From assembly GCA_033977485.1 (NCBI GenBank), contig CM066984.1, positions 114,383,251-114,447,250 of the forward strand: DNA of 64,000 nt, read 5' to 3'. Every line of letters begins with the position of its first letter. The first letter of the stretch is position 1. Made by a program: the position numbers and the translations under genes. This DNA comes from Hydrangea macrophylla (taxonomy: Eukaryota > Streptophyta > Magnoliopsida > Cornales > Hydrangeaceae). The notes under the pieces were generated by a model. It saw only the letters and a list, made by a program, of their open reading frames with translations. It had not been told where the DNA came from and searched no databases. Shown piece after piece: positions 33,151 through 44,152 of the stretch.

Positions 33151-33163
33151 TGCTCTGATACCA
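33151..33163 (-). promoter_or_regulatory. N1 primer binding site (tRNA-iMet type)
   Basis: The minus strand reads TGGTATCAGAGCA, six bases inside the 5' LTR, which starts at 33169. Confidence 0.88.
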
Positions 33164-33168
33164 AAAAT

Positions 33169-35366
33169 TGCCACACCCCAACCCACCTTGTGTGGATTAC
33201 GACACGTGTAACAATGCTACAAGAGCCCAATTACATTAAATTGTAAAGGATCGATTCGGTTTCTGCATAACTCAATTTTTGACAGAAAACCCCTGCTTAA
33301 ACAGTCCAAACATATCCAAACCATCATCAAACCTCATGAAACCTTCCAAATACATTCCTAAATATGCTTTAACATTAACCAATCATGTGGAACATACATA
33401 TACTCATAATTGAATCAAACCCACCATGAACACAACCCCTTTTTGGTTCAAAACAAGTTTTGAAATTCAACTCTTGACAAAAACTAGTATCTCATGAAAT
33501 CTTGATGGAAATGAACTTAAAGCTATAACCAACAACATAGAACATTAGGAAACTATATCAAAACCATTTCCAAGCATTCTTAAGTATTACCAAGCAGCTA
33601 AATCATAGACTCCAACTCTCTTGAATCAAGTTAACTATTTGAACTCAAGTTTTCATTAAACCAAACAAGCATTGTTATAAAACCTTTCGACAAGAGGATC
33701 AAACTTCGCAAAACATTTGTTTACAAAAAAAAATTTGACTGAAATCTACAACCCATGTATCTGGACTTGTCGGAATGATCCACACATATAACTTACGCAT
33801 AAACCGACGATCACATAGAAATTTACATAAGTTCCGTCAAATTTACATTAACCACATGGGTCATAGAATCCCAAACTAAGTTCAAATCTCTCAAACTCTA
33901 CAACCATAAGTCTAGGCTTCAAGCCACAAGTCAAGGATTCCTAGTCATAAGTTACACCATATAACGAGTTACATACATAACTACAAGTCCCAAATCTCTC
34001 CCCCATTCCCGAGCACATTACTTCCTCTCCGAATATTGCTCCGTACTTGCGGTGGTTGTTATTTACCACAATAGAAAAGGAAAACAGTTTTATTAAGCAT
34101 TACGCTTAGTGAATATTCTAAACATGATTGAACATTTAACATGTACAATGCTACAATTAACGCATAAATCATATCCGTAATCGCCGAGTCACTGGTTCAA
34201 TGATTCATTCAAACCCGAAGATCTCCCTTGGTCCCATGGTCACTTCTATTCCTTGAACTTTTGTATTTATTGGATTCTTCCTCTTCACTACCCTTATTAC
34301 TCCCAATAATGAATCATTTCCCGGTGCTCATTGATTACCACATAAGTATATAACCAGATAAGCACATAAACCTGGCAACTTTTCACATAATTGACATGAA
34401 ACCACAAATCCAACAATTTCATATCTTCTAAGCATGATTTCAACAACCCAAAATAAATAAGAAACATTGAACACCTTAAACCACAATCATTCTGAGACTA
34501 GAAAACTCACCTCTAACATGTTTTACCCAAAATCACACCAAGAAGTGTAGAATTTCACCAATTCCTAGCCCAAAGTTCACTTCAAAAAAATTCCTACATG
34601 AACTCGGTAGATGACGCCTCACCGATTAATATGAGCTACCAAAATCCGACGATTGAAACGTAAATTAATGGTATAGGAATGATTGTCTCACCTCCACGAT
34701 TCTGAATACGACTTCGGTTTGCGAATTGGACGTCGGACAGCGATAGAACGATGATTTAACAGCTTCGGCGTCTCTTAAATTTCTAAAAATTATTGAGACA
34801 AAGCTCAACTCCTTGACACACATGCATTTACATGCATTGAGGTGTCATTGCCTCAATTTTCCCACTTTCATTTACACCCCCGAAATTTTCCATGTTCTTA
34901 TTACGAAATTCCCAAACATTCCATTTACTACCCAATTATTTAAATGAGTATTTGTCTAAATCCCGTATGGGTCCCAACTTTGGTCCCAAATATTTTGTGA
35001 AGTTGCTATCATACCTACTAATTATGAATCCTTGAAGTTATACCCTTATTTGGGTGATCAAACTAATACCAAATGCTAGCATATATACCATCATAATATT
35101 GAAAGCATCTTTAAATGAGTGTTCATATAATCATAGAAATGCATTTAACATATAAAACGCAAATTAATTTTATCCGGGCCCTTCACTGGATCCCACTTCA
35201 TAACCCGTCCCACCTCACTAGGGACTTTTCCAAATGGTATCCTTCTCTGAACACTTTTCATACGGGCGAGTCCAAAGTCTCCCCTTAACCCATTTTATAC
35301 ACTAATTATATTAATTAATGCATATAAAAATAATAATTACCCCTTTTCCCGAGTACGGATGTTACA
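33169..35366 (-). repeat. N1 5' LTR
   Basis: 2198 bp, starting TGCCACACCCC and ending GGATGTTACA. It is homologous to the split 3' LTR but clearly diverged, with most of the palindrome array deleted near 33246. A GTGGT/ACCAC hairpin at 34052-34069 sits beside the GCAAGTA motif. It is followed by the target duplication GTTCG and the E0 frame. Confidence 0.92.
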
Positions 35367-35574
35367 GTTCGGAACTAATGTGGATAAGGGAAAGGGCATG
35401 GAGCCAAGGCAAGGGAGGTTCTATCAGTTGGCACCGGGGGATATTTTAGCCACTAACTCTGTCGTATTAGGTATATTACCAATTTGTTCGCATCTAGATC
35501 ATGTTTTGATAGATTCGGGGTTGACACATATTTTTGTGGCATGTGAATTTGTTAAACATTTACATGGCATGTCC
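35367..35574 (+). pseudogene. E0 Gag end and protease start
   Basis: The E0 frame resumes after N1: GTNVDKGKGMEPRQGRFYQL, then the start of the aspartic protease with VLIDSGLTH, where DSG is the active-site triad. It is cut at 35574 by N2 and continues at 46819. The E1 protein aligns across both joins. Confidence 0.85.
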
Positions 35575-36088
35575 TGTCACACCCGTTCTAGAAATTTATG
35601 ATTATGAAAATGCATCATTTGAGATTTTGAAATTATTAATGTTATTAATAATTTGAGTTGAGGTTGACTGTGAGTCAACGGTAAGGTATCAGTAAGGACA
35701 CGGGAACATGGTAGTTCATATGGCATGAGCAAGAGTAAATGTCATTTATATGATTTAAATGTTATTTGACTTATATGGTACTTTGTGTATAGTGAATTAT
35801 ACCTGTGTAGTATAATTTCTGGTATTTTCGGTATTGTTTGTTAACATTTTGAGAACTGTGGTAAGAACGTGAGTGATACGTTAATTAAAAAGGTAGGTTG
35901 TGTAGAGATTCCACAGAATATAGTTTTCGGACGTTATTTTTGGACCCAAATGAAACCTAGTCGAAAACTTTTGAAATTTATAGTTTTCACTCGTAAAGTT
36001 ATAAAATGGACGTGTGCGAAGTTTCATGGGTTAATTAGAAGTTTGAGAAACTTGCAGGGAGGTAAACGTAATTTCCAGAACGTTTGTC

Positions 36089-36098
36089 TATATATAGA
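36089..36098 (+). promoter_or_regulatory. TATA box of N2 5' LTR
   Basis: CTATATATAG, followed about 25 bases later by CTCATC and CTCACA. In the 3' LTR this site is decayed (near 43009), and in S2 the minus strand has CTATAAATAG (45691-45700). Confidence 0.6.
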
Positions 36099-36674
36099 AG
36101 TGGATAAGATTTCATTCTCATCAAAACTCACAAATATCTAGAGAGAGGAGAGAGAAGGGAGATTTGGTTGCCACGAGCTTGCCGGCGACATATGATGACC
36201 TTCCGTCCGTCAGATTTTCTCCAGATTTCATATTTGAACTCGTGGAGGTAAGATCTACGTTTTGATCCTACTTAGGCCGTGTTTAGCCAATTTTTGTAAA
36301 AATCTTAATTCTTGACTTTTGGAAAAAATAGGTATAAACTTGTAGGAATTTTCTCAAATTCGAAATCCGACGTTTGTTTGACCTCCTGGTCGATCCTTCA
36401 AAGTTTGAGGGAAATCGCACGAGGTATGAAGTCCTAACTTGTGAAATATAGAAAAATACATGTTTTATATTTCGACGATAAAATTGAGATTCGGGCAAAA
36501 TCCATGTGTTAATTGTAGGCCCGTTAATTATGCACGCGCTAAATTGTGAAAAGCATGTCTAAATTTACGCGAGCACGTTGAGTTGTCTATGTGGGTCAAA
36601 GGGGAGTCTTATACAAATTCATGCCAGAGTAAGCTTCTAGATGTTTGAGAATTTTAGTAGCGACGGCTACTATG

Positions 36675-36774
36675 CATGGTTGTAGGCTTGGACTTGCCAT
36701 GGCACTTGTGGGATGTAATGGTTGTAGGCTTGGACTTGCCATTGACATCGCGGTTTAAGGCTTGGACTTGCCGC
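36675..36774 (+). other. Three-hairpin array with fixed 17-nt loops
   Basis: Stems CATGG/CCATG (36675-36679, 36697-36701), AATGG/CCATT (36717-36721, 36739-36743) and GCGG/CCGC (36750-36753, 36771-36774) enclose near-identical 17-nt loops: TTGTAGGCTTGGACTTG twice and TTTAAGGCTTGGACTTG once. It lies about 560 bases after the TATA box, in the transcribed leader. All three stems are kept in the 3' LTR (43596-43695) and in S2 (45014-45113). Confidence 0.75.
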
Positions 36775-36871
36775 TACCGGATGAATGCGTATTTTTCTCC
36801 CTAGAGACTATTGATATGATTTATGAGATTAAAACATGTTTATCATATATTGCATATGTTAGTACTTGTAC

Positions 36872-36918
36872 GCTCAGCATATAGCTGAGCAGTGGAGATG
36901 TACTCCATTGCAGGTAAG
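36872..36918 (+). other. Double hairpin upstream of GCAGGTAAG
   Basis: GCTCAGC-ATATA-GCTGAGC (36872-36890) is followed by TGGAG-ATGTA-CTCCA (36893-36907) and GCAGGTAAG (36910-36918). The other LTR families in the window have a different hairpin at this place. GCAGGTAAG resembles a splice donor. Confidence 0.6.
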
Positions 36919-37196
36919 AAGAAAGACAAGAAGAAGCGTGATGAGTGAGGCCGTTAAAGAACGCTGGGGGAATCATTTGTTTATATTTTTGTTTCTATTT
37001 CCTAAACTAGTAGCTAGGAATTGGGTTATGTAATACGTTGTAATAGATCTTTGGATTAGTTACGTAGTATGGTAATCCTGCGTTTGAACGTCTGTGGTTA
37101 TGTTTTAAATGTTGTAATTCAGTCATGGTCGTGATTGTTGTTTGTGTGGAGAAGCACGAGTTGTTGATTTTCATACAGGGCTGCCCAGCAGGGGAG

Positions 37197-37602
37197 CAGT
37201 CGACTGGACCCTATGTCAGTCGACTGGATCCCGTGTGATTGAGACACTGAAAGTGAATAGTAAGAGAAGCAGTCGACTGGACCCTTTATCAGTCGACTGA
37301 ACACTGTTGATTTTTGGCCACTGCTTCTCATAATGGTAAAACCAGTCGACTGGAAGTCGACTGGACCCCTTTTTAATATGTTGCATTTTTTTATTCTGCA
37401 TAACACATTCGACTGGGGAAGTGAGCAGTCGACTGAACCACTGTAGATTTTAGCTACTGATCCAAATAGTAACTAGTGCAGTCAACTGGGTTACTTGAGC
37501 AGTCGACTGGACCTCTGCTGAGAATTTTGGGATTTAGTTTCTGCTAAGCACAGTCGACTGGACCCTAGGCACAGTCGACTGGACCCTAGGCACAGTCGAC
37601 TG
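37197..37602. repeat. CAGTCGACTG paired-palindrome array, N2 5' LTR
   Basis: Thirteen elements (ten perfect) start at 37197, 37217, 37270, 37290, 37343, 37354 (decayed), 37406, 37426, 37479, 37500, 37551, 37572 and 37593. Pairs are 20-21 bp apart and pair starts are 72-73 bp apart (63 where a 9-base deletion lies). Spacers share only traces such as GATTTT and CTGCTTCT. The 3' LTR keeps the array at 44118-44147 and 46259-46581. Confidence 0.9.
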
Positions 37603-37763
37603 AACCTCTGTTTTCAGAACTGATTCTTTTGAATGTGTTTTCACTTGGACAAAACTTTTTAAAGTTCTTTCCGCTGCGTATCATTAGAGGATGATTGGAT
37701 GAGCCTTAGTGGCATGCCACGTGTCCTATTTCCACGCGTAGTGGGATGGGTCGTGACATTTAT

Positions 37764-37775
37764 TGGTATTAGAGC
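37764..37775 (+). promoter_or_regulatory. N2 primer binding site (tRNA-iMet type)
   Basis: TGGTATTAGAGC, five bases after the LTR end, with one mismatch to TGGTATCAGAGC. Confidence 0.88.
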
Positions 37776-37962
37776 TATAGGTAACAAAACTTTGGGAAAC
37801 GTTCGACGATGAGTGGAGTGTTGAGTAAATTATCACATGTTCTAAACTGCATCCAAACATATTAGAGATGTTTGATGCATATGTATGTTGTTTTACATAC
37901 ATGCTATTGTTATTATTGTACATGCATAGTGTTTATGCATTGAGAACTACAGGATTGTAATC

Positions 37963-40900
37963 ATGAGTGACGAAGAGCGAGAACTATCACCACATACCCG
38001 ACGAATGAATGAAATGGCAGAGATGATGGGGAATATGGGGGAAATGATACGGAATATAGCGGAGCGACTGCCTCCCACACCCCAAATCGAAGTAAAACCA
38101 ATAATTGTAGTGCATGCACCCGAAACTAGGGGTATAAGATCCGTATCCGAACAATTCGCTAGAAAGAAACCAATGGAATTTCATGGGACACCTGATCCAA
38201 CGCTCGCAGAACATTGGATTATGGACATGGAGAAGATTTTTTGATCTATTCCGATGAACGACAAGGAGAAGATGGAAAATGCAAGTGATGTGCTAAAGGG
38301 TGAAGCCCAGAACTGGTGGGTAAATGTTCTGGATCAAGGGGCACCGATTACTTGGGAAGGATTCAAGGCGGAATTCAATCGCCGGTTCTTTCCGCGAGCC
38401 GCCTACAATACAAAGAAAAGAGAATTTGATAACTTGAAGCAGGGGGATATGATTGTAACCGAATATACTTTCAAGTACAACGTGTTGTTGAGGTTTGGCA
38501 AGGGTTCAGTACTAGAAGAGGAAGATAGGGCAAGGAAATTTGAAGAGGGTTTAAGGGAAAATATCAGTTTGAGGGTAGAAACCTACAAGCATTCGACCGT
38601 GGCAGCAGTACAACAAACGGCGCTAGTGGTTGAGGGCGGAATGGAAAGGTCAAGGCAGAACCAATACGGTAAACGAAGCAATGAGGTTGGGGATAGGAAC
38701 CTAGGCGGATCTTTCAAGAGGTCATTTCAAAGAGGCTCTGGTTCTAGTTCCAGTGATTATAGGAGAACGCCAAGTAGCATACCGTTGTGTTCGCTTTGCA
38801 ACCGACCACACTCAAGCCGGTGTTTCATGACCAAACCCCATAACAGAAATCAAGGAGGGGGTAGTGCTAATTCTACACCCGAGATGAGAGGCAAGTGCTA
38901 TGATTGTGGAGTATTTGGACACCAAGCCAAGGATTGCCCGAGGAAGTATCCTCAGCAAGGAGTTAGTTCTATGGCTTCTAGTGGTTCGAAGCCTAAGCAG
39001 ACTAATGCCGGGGGACAAAGGATGGAGCAACGTCAAGGAAGGGCATATCAGATGAACCCAGGAGATATGACTGCTTCCGAGACAGTAGTCTCAGGTATGG
39101 TGCTTGTATGTTCACACTTAGCACGCATACTCGTCGACTCGGGATCTACGCATTCATTTGTATCGCATGCCTTTGTTGAACATTTGAATATTAAATCGGC
39201 ACCGTTAGGATATGAATTGTCTATTTCTGTGCCACTTAGTAAATCGATAATGACGTCTACGATATATAAGAACTATGAGATCAAACTAGGCGAGAAGTTG
39301 ATGACCGTAGACCTTATACTGATTGCGGTGAACCATTTCGATGTGATACTGGGAATGGATTGGTTAGCTTTTAACCAAGCCACAATAGACTATGAACGGA
39401 AAGAGGTTAATTTTTTATCACCGGTGCATGGGAACTTTTGTTTCCAAGGGAATGGGGTTATACCGCCGCCGTATTTGATTTCAGCTATCCGAGCGGGAAG
39501 GTTATTGAAAAAGGGATGTCAAGGATTCCTATGTTCAGTGACCGAATTCAAAGTAGAAGACATTTTGATAGTGCGAGAATATTCAGATGTCTTTCCTGAT
39601 GATCTACCAGATGTTCTTATTGAGAGAGAAATTGAATTCACCATTGAGGTAAAGCCAGACTCAAGACCGGTATCCAAAGCACCGTATAGAATGGCACCAC
39701 TACAATTGAAGGAATTGAAAGTTCAACTACAAGAGTTACTTGATAAAGGTTTCATCAGACCAAGTGTATCGCCGTGGAGAGCTCCAGTATTGTTCGTAAA
39801 GAAGAAAGATGGTTCAATGCGTATGTGTGTTGATTACCGGGAACTGAACAAGTTAACAATTAAGAATAAGTACCCGTTACCCAGAATTGATGACTTATTT
39901 GATCAACTTCGTGGGGCACAAGTATTCTCCAAGATAGACCTGAGATCGGGTTATCATCAGTTGAAAGTGAAGGCCGAAGATGTTGAGAAAACAGCTTTTA
40001 GAACGCGTTATGGACACTATGAGTTCTTAGTTATGCCATTTGGAGTTACGAATGCACCAGCCGCGTTCATGGATCTTATGAATCGAGTATTCAAGGATTA
40101 TTTGGATGATTTTGTGATTGTATTCATTGACGATATCCTTATCTATTCACCGAGTGCGATAGAACACGAGAACCACTTGAGGTTGATACTTCAGAGATTG
40201 CGAGAGAAACAATTATTTGGTAAATTCAAGAAATGTCAATTTTGGTTGTCTAGTATTACTTTTCTTGGTCACGTGATTGACAAGAATAGAGTATCAGTTG
40301 ATCCTCACAAAGTAGAAGCTGTATCTAATTGGCAGAGGCCGACATCCGTATCTAAAATTCGAAGTTTCTTGGGATTAGCGGGATACTACCGCCGTTTTAT
40401 TGAACATTTCTCGAAGATTTCATTGCCGATGACAAAGTTAATGAGAAAGGGTGTTATTTTTGAATGGAGTCAGGAATGTGAAGACAGTTTTCAGGAATTA
40501 AAGTCGAGGTTGACAAGGGCGCCTATTTTGACAATACCATCTGGAACCGAAGGATTTGTAATCTATAGTGATGCTTCACACAAAGGGTTGGGATGCGTGT
40601 TGATGCAAGGGGGTAAAGTAATTGCATATGCTTCTAGACAATTGAAGACACATGAGATTAATTATCCGACTCATGATCTGGAATTAGCTGCGGTAATTCA
40701 TGCTTTGAAGATTTGGAGACACTATTTGTATGGGAAAAAGTGTGAGATATTCACAGATCACAAGAGTTTGAAATATATTTGCACCCAACGGGATTTGAAT
40801 ATGAGACAGCGACGATGGTTAGAATTGATGAAGGATTACGATCTTTCGATTGAGTACCATCTGGGAAAGGCGAATGTAGTAGCCGATGCATTAAGCCGGA

Positions 40901-42579
40901 AGACGCCGAGGAATTTAGCCGACGAGCTAACACAACAAAAAGAGTTGATAAAAGAGATGGAACGCTTAGAATTGGATGTGATTCCAGAGACTAGTGGTGG
41001 TTTAATGATGGCGATCATGGCACACCCAGATATTATTGATGAGATCAAGGAAGAACAATTTAAGGATGTCTATTTGTGCAAAATGAAGGACGAGATACCT
41101 TTGGGAAAACGACCGGGATTTATCTTGCAACAAGGGGCGTTGATGCTTGTGAACCGATTATGCGTACCGAATGTGAAAGATTTGAAAGAACGACTTTTGA
41201 AGGAAACACATAGTACTAGATATTCAGTGCACCCGGGAAGTAATAAGATGTACAAAAACTTGAGAGAAAACTTCTGGTGGAAGGGTATGAAGTGTGAAGT
41301 CGATAAATTTGTATATGAATGTTCGGCATGTCAACAGGTCAAAGCAGAGAGACAAGTATCCGCGGGGTTACTACAGCCATTGCCAGTGTCAGAATGGAAG
41401 TGGGACGAGATTATGATGGATTTTGTTTCAGGATTTCCCCGATCATTCAATAAGAATGATAAGATTTGGGTTATAGTTGACCGACTAACCAAGTCAGCTC
41501 ATTTTCTACCGATCAAGACGACTAAACCGTCTAAGTTGGCAGAATTGTATGTGAGAGAGATTGTAAGACTACATGGAGTCCCAGCTGTGATTGTATCAGA
41601 TCGTGATGGTAGTTTTACGTCCAGGTTTTGGGGAAGTTTACAAAAAGCTATGGGTACGAAATTGAGTTTCATTACTGCATTTCATCCTCAGACCGACGGA
41701 CAGTCAGAGCGTATGATTCAGACCTTGGAAGATATGTTGAGATTGTGTGTATTAGACTTTGGGAATGATTGGGAGCACCACTTGCCGTTAATTGAATTTG
41801 TGTATAACAACGGATTTCAGTCAAGTATTGGTATGGCACCATATGAAGCTTTGTATGGCCGTAAGTGTCGATCACCGATTTGTTGGACCGAGATTGGAGA
41901 AAGAAGGTTGTTAGGACCTGAGATAGTACAAATGACTACCAAAAAGGTGAAATTGATTCAGGAACGTCTTAAGGTAGCTCAGAGTCGATATAAGAGCTAT
42001 GCGGACTCTAAACGATGACCGTTGAATTTTGAAGTTGGAGATTTCGTATACTTACGAGCATCGCCTTCAAAAGGCATTGTACGATTTGGAAAGAGGGGAA
42101 AGCTCAATCCGAGATTCATAGGACCTTTTGAGATCCTAGAGAGGGTAGGTCCAGTGGCTTACCGATTGGCCTTGTCATCAGAGTTGGAACATGTGCATAA
42201 CGTATTTCACGTATCGATGTTGAGAAGGTGTATGACTGATACGAGTAAGATCATTGTACCTGAACCGCTGCAAATTCAGGGAGACTTGACTTATATGGAA
42301 CAACCGGTCGAGATTCTAGATCGAAAAGAACAAGTCTTAAGAACTAATACGATTCTGATGGTAAAAGTATTGTGACGTAGTCACACGGTGGAAGAGGCTA
42401 CGTGGGAAAGTGAGGGAGACATGAAGAATGAGTATCCGTACTTATTCGACGCAGGAGGTAAAGTTTGGGGACAAACTTCCTTTTTGGAGGGGAGAGTTGT
42501 CACACCCGTTCCAGAAATTTATGATTCTGAAAATGCATCATTTGAGATTTTGAAATTATTAATGTTATTAATAATTTGA
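37963..42579 (+). pseudogene. gag-pol: N2 Gag-Pol polyprotein with chromodomain (three in-frame stops)
   Basis: One frame of 1538 codons. In order: Gag (start MSDEERELSPHTRR), CCHC knuckle [14 protein letters not shown] (residue 312), protease DSG (392), RT with FIDD (723-724), RNase H SDAS (870), integrase HHCC finger and catalytic residues in MDF (1153), SDRD and SER, then a chromodomain ([20 protein letters not shown]). Stops interrupt it at 38242-38244, 42016-42018 and 42373-42375; each needs a single transition and none shifts the frame. The frame runs past the polypurine tract and ends 82 bases inside the 3' LTR. It would make a virus-like particle, copy its RNA and integrate into heterochromatin, but as it stands only fragments can be made. 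Confidence 0.95.
42485..42497 (+). promoter_or_regulatory. N2 polypurine tract
   Basis: GGAGGGGAGAGT directly before the 3' LTR. It lies within the reading frame, and a GTTTG-GGGA-CAAAC dyad is about 20 bases upstream. Confidence 0.8.
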
Positions 42580-44152
42580 GTTGAGGTTGACTGTGAGTCA
42601 ACGGTAAGGTGTGAGTGAGGACACGGGAGCATGGTAGTTCATATGGCATGAGCATGAGCAAATGACATTTATATGATTTAAATGTTATTTAACTTATATG
42701 GTATTTTGTGTATAGTGAATTATACCTGTGTAGTATAATTTCTGGTATTTTTGGTATTGTTTGTTAACATTTTGAGAACTGTGGTGAGAACGTGAGTGAT
42801 ACGTTAATTAAAAAGGTAGGTTGTGTAGAGATTCCACAGAATATAGTTTTCGGACGTTATTTTTGGACCCAAACGAAACCTAGTTGAAAACTTTTGAAAT
42901 TTATAGTTTTCACTCGTAAAGTTATAAAATGGACGTGTGCGAAGTTTCATGGGTTAATTAGAAGTTTGAGAAACTTGCAGAGAGGTAAATGTAATTTCCA
43001 GAACGTTTGTAGATATAGAAGTGGATGAGATTTCATTCTCATCCAAACTCACAAATATCTAGAGAGAGGAGAGAGAAGGGAGATTTGGTTGCCACGAGCT
43101 TGCCGGCGACATACGACGACCTTCTATCCGTCAGATTTTCTCCAGATTTCATATTTGAACTCGTGGAGGTAAGATCTACGTTTTGATCCTACTTAGGCCG
43201 TGTTTGGCCAATTTGTGTAAAAATCTTAATTCTAGACTTTTGGAAAAAATAGGTATAAACTTGTAGGAATTTTCTCAAATTCGAAATTCGACGTTTATTT
43301 GACCTCCTAGTCGATCCTTCAAAGTTTGAAGGAAATCGCACGAGGTATGAAGTCCTAACTTGTGAAATATAGAGAAATACATGTTTTATATTTCGGCAAC
43401 GAAATTGAGATCCGGGCAAAATCCATGTGTTAATTGTAGGCCCGTTAATTATGCACGCGCTAAATTGTGAGAAACATGTCTAAATTTACGCGAGCACATT
43501 GAGTTGTCTATGTGGGTCAAAGGGGAGTCTTATACAAATTCATGCCGGAGTAAGCTTCTCGATGTTTGAGAATTTTAGTAGCGACGACTACTGTGCATGG
43601 TTGTAGGCTTGGACTTGCCATGGCACTTGTGGGATGTAATGGTTGTAGGCTTGGACTTGCCATTGACATCGCGGTTTAAGGCTTGGACTTGCCGCTACCG
43701 GATGAATGCGTATTTTTCTCCCTAGAGACTATTTATATGATTTATGAGATTAAAGCATGTTTATCATACATTGCATATGTTAGAACTTGTACGCTCAGCA
43801 TATAGCTGAGCAGTGGATATGTACTCCATTGCAGGTAAGAAGAAAGACAAGAAGAAGCGTGATGAGTGAGGCCATTAAAGAACGCTGGGGGAATCATTTG
43901 TTTATATTTTTGTTTCTATTTCCTAAACTAGTAGCAAGGAATTGGGTTATGTAATACGTTGTAATAGATCTTTGGATTAGTTCCGTAGTATGGTAATCCT
44001 GCGTTTGAACGTCTGTGGTTATGTTTTAAATGTTGTAATTCAGTCATGGTCGTGATTGTTGTTTGTGTGGAGAAGCATGAGTTGTTGATTTTCACACAGG
44101 GTTGCCCAGCAGGGGAGCAGTCGACTGGACCCTATGTCAGTCGACTGGATCG
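42498..44152 (+). repeat. N2 3' LTR, first part
   Basis: Matches 35575 onward up to the second palindrome of the array (44138-44147), where solo LTR S2 is inserted. Contains a second copy of the three-hairpin array. Confidence 0.95.

Larger units (their letters stand above)
15865..35366 (-). mobile_element. Tekay-type element N1 (deleted), carrying three further insertions
   Basis: A minus-strand element with its 3' LTR in pieces (15865-15874, 18818-20023, 28465-29798), body 29799-33168 and 5' LTR 33169-35366. The target duplication is GTCCG at 15860-15864 and GTTCG at 35367-35371 (one mismatch). It interrupts the E0 gag. The body lacks protease, RT, RNase H and the integrase N-terminus. Its own 3' LTR was later hit by S1 and by the Athila-type element, and its 5' untranslated part by a Copia-type LTR. 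Confidence 0.92.
35575..37758 (+). repeat. N2 5' LTR
   Basis: 2184 bp, TGTCACACCCG to GGGTCGTGACA. In order it contains a TATA box, the hairpin array, the GCTCAGC/GCTGAGC hairpin with GCAGGTAAG, and the CAGTCGACTG array. It lacks about 75 bases near the end that the 3' LTR still has (46634-46710). Confidence 0.95.

Noticed and set aside
33151..33163. tRNA gene fragment
   Set aside because: Primer binding sites match only the tRNA 3' end; no cloverleaf is present.
37197..37602. CRISPR-like array
   Set aside because: Repeats are 10-bp palindromes with about 10-bp gaps and 50-bp spacers in a plant LTR; no cas genes and not a prokaryotic context.
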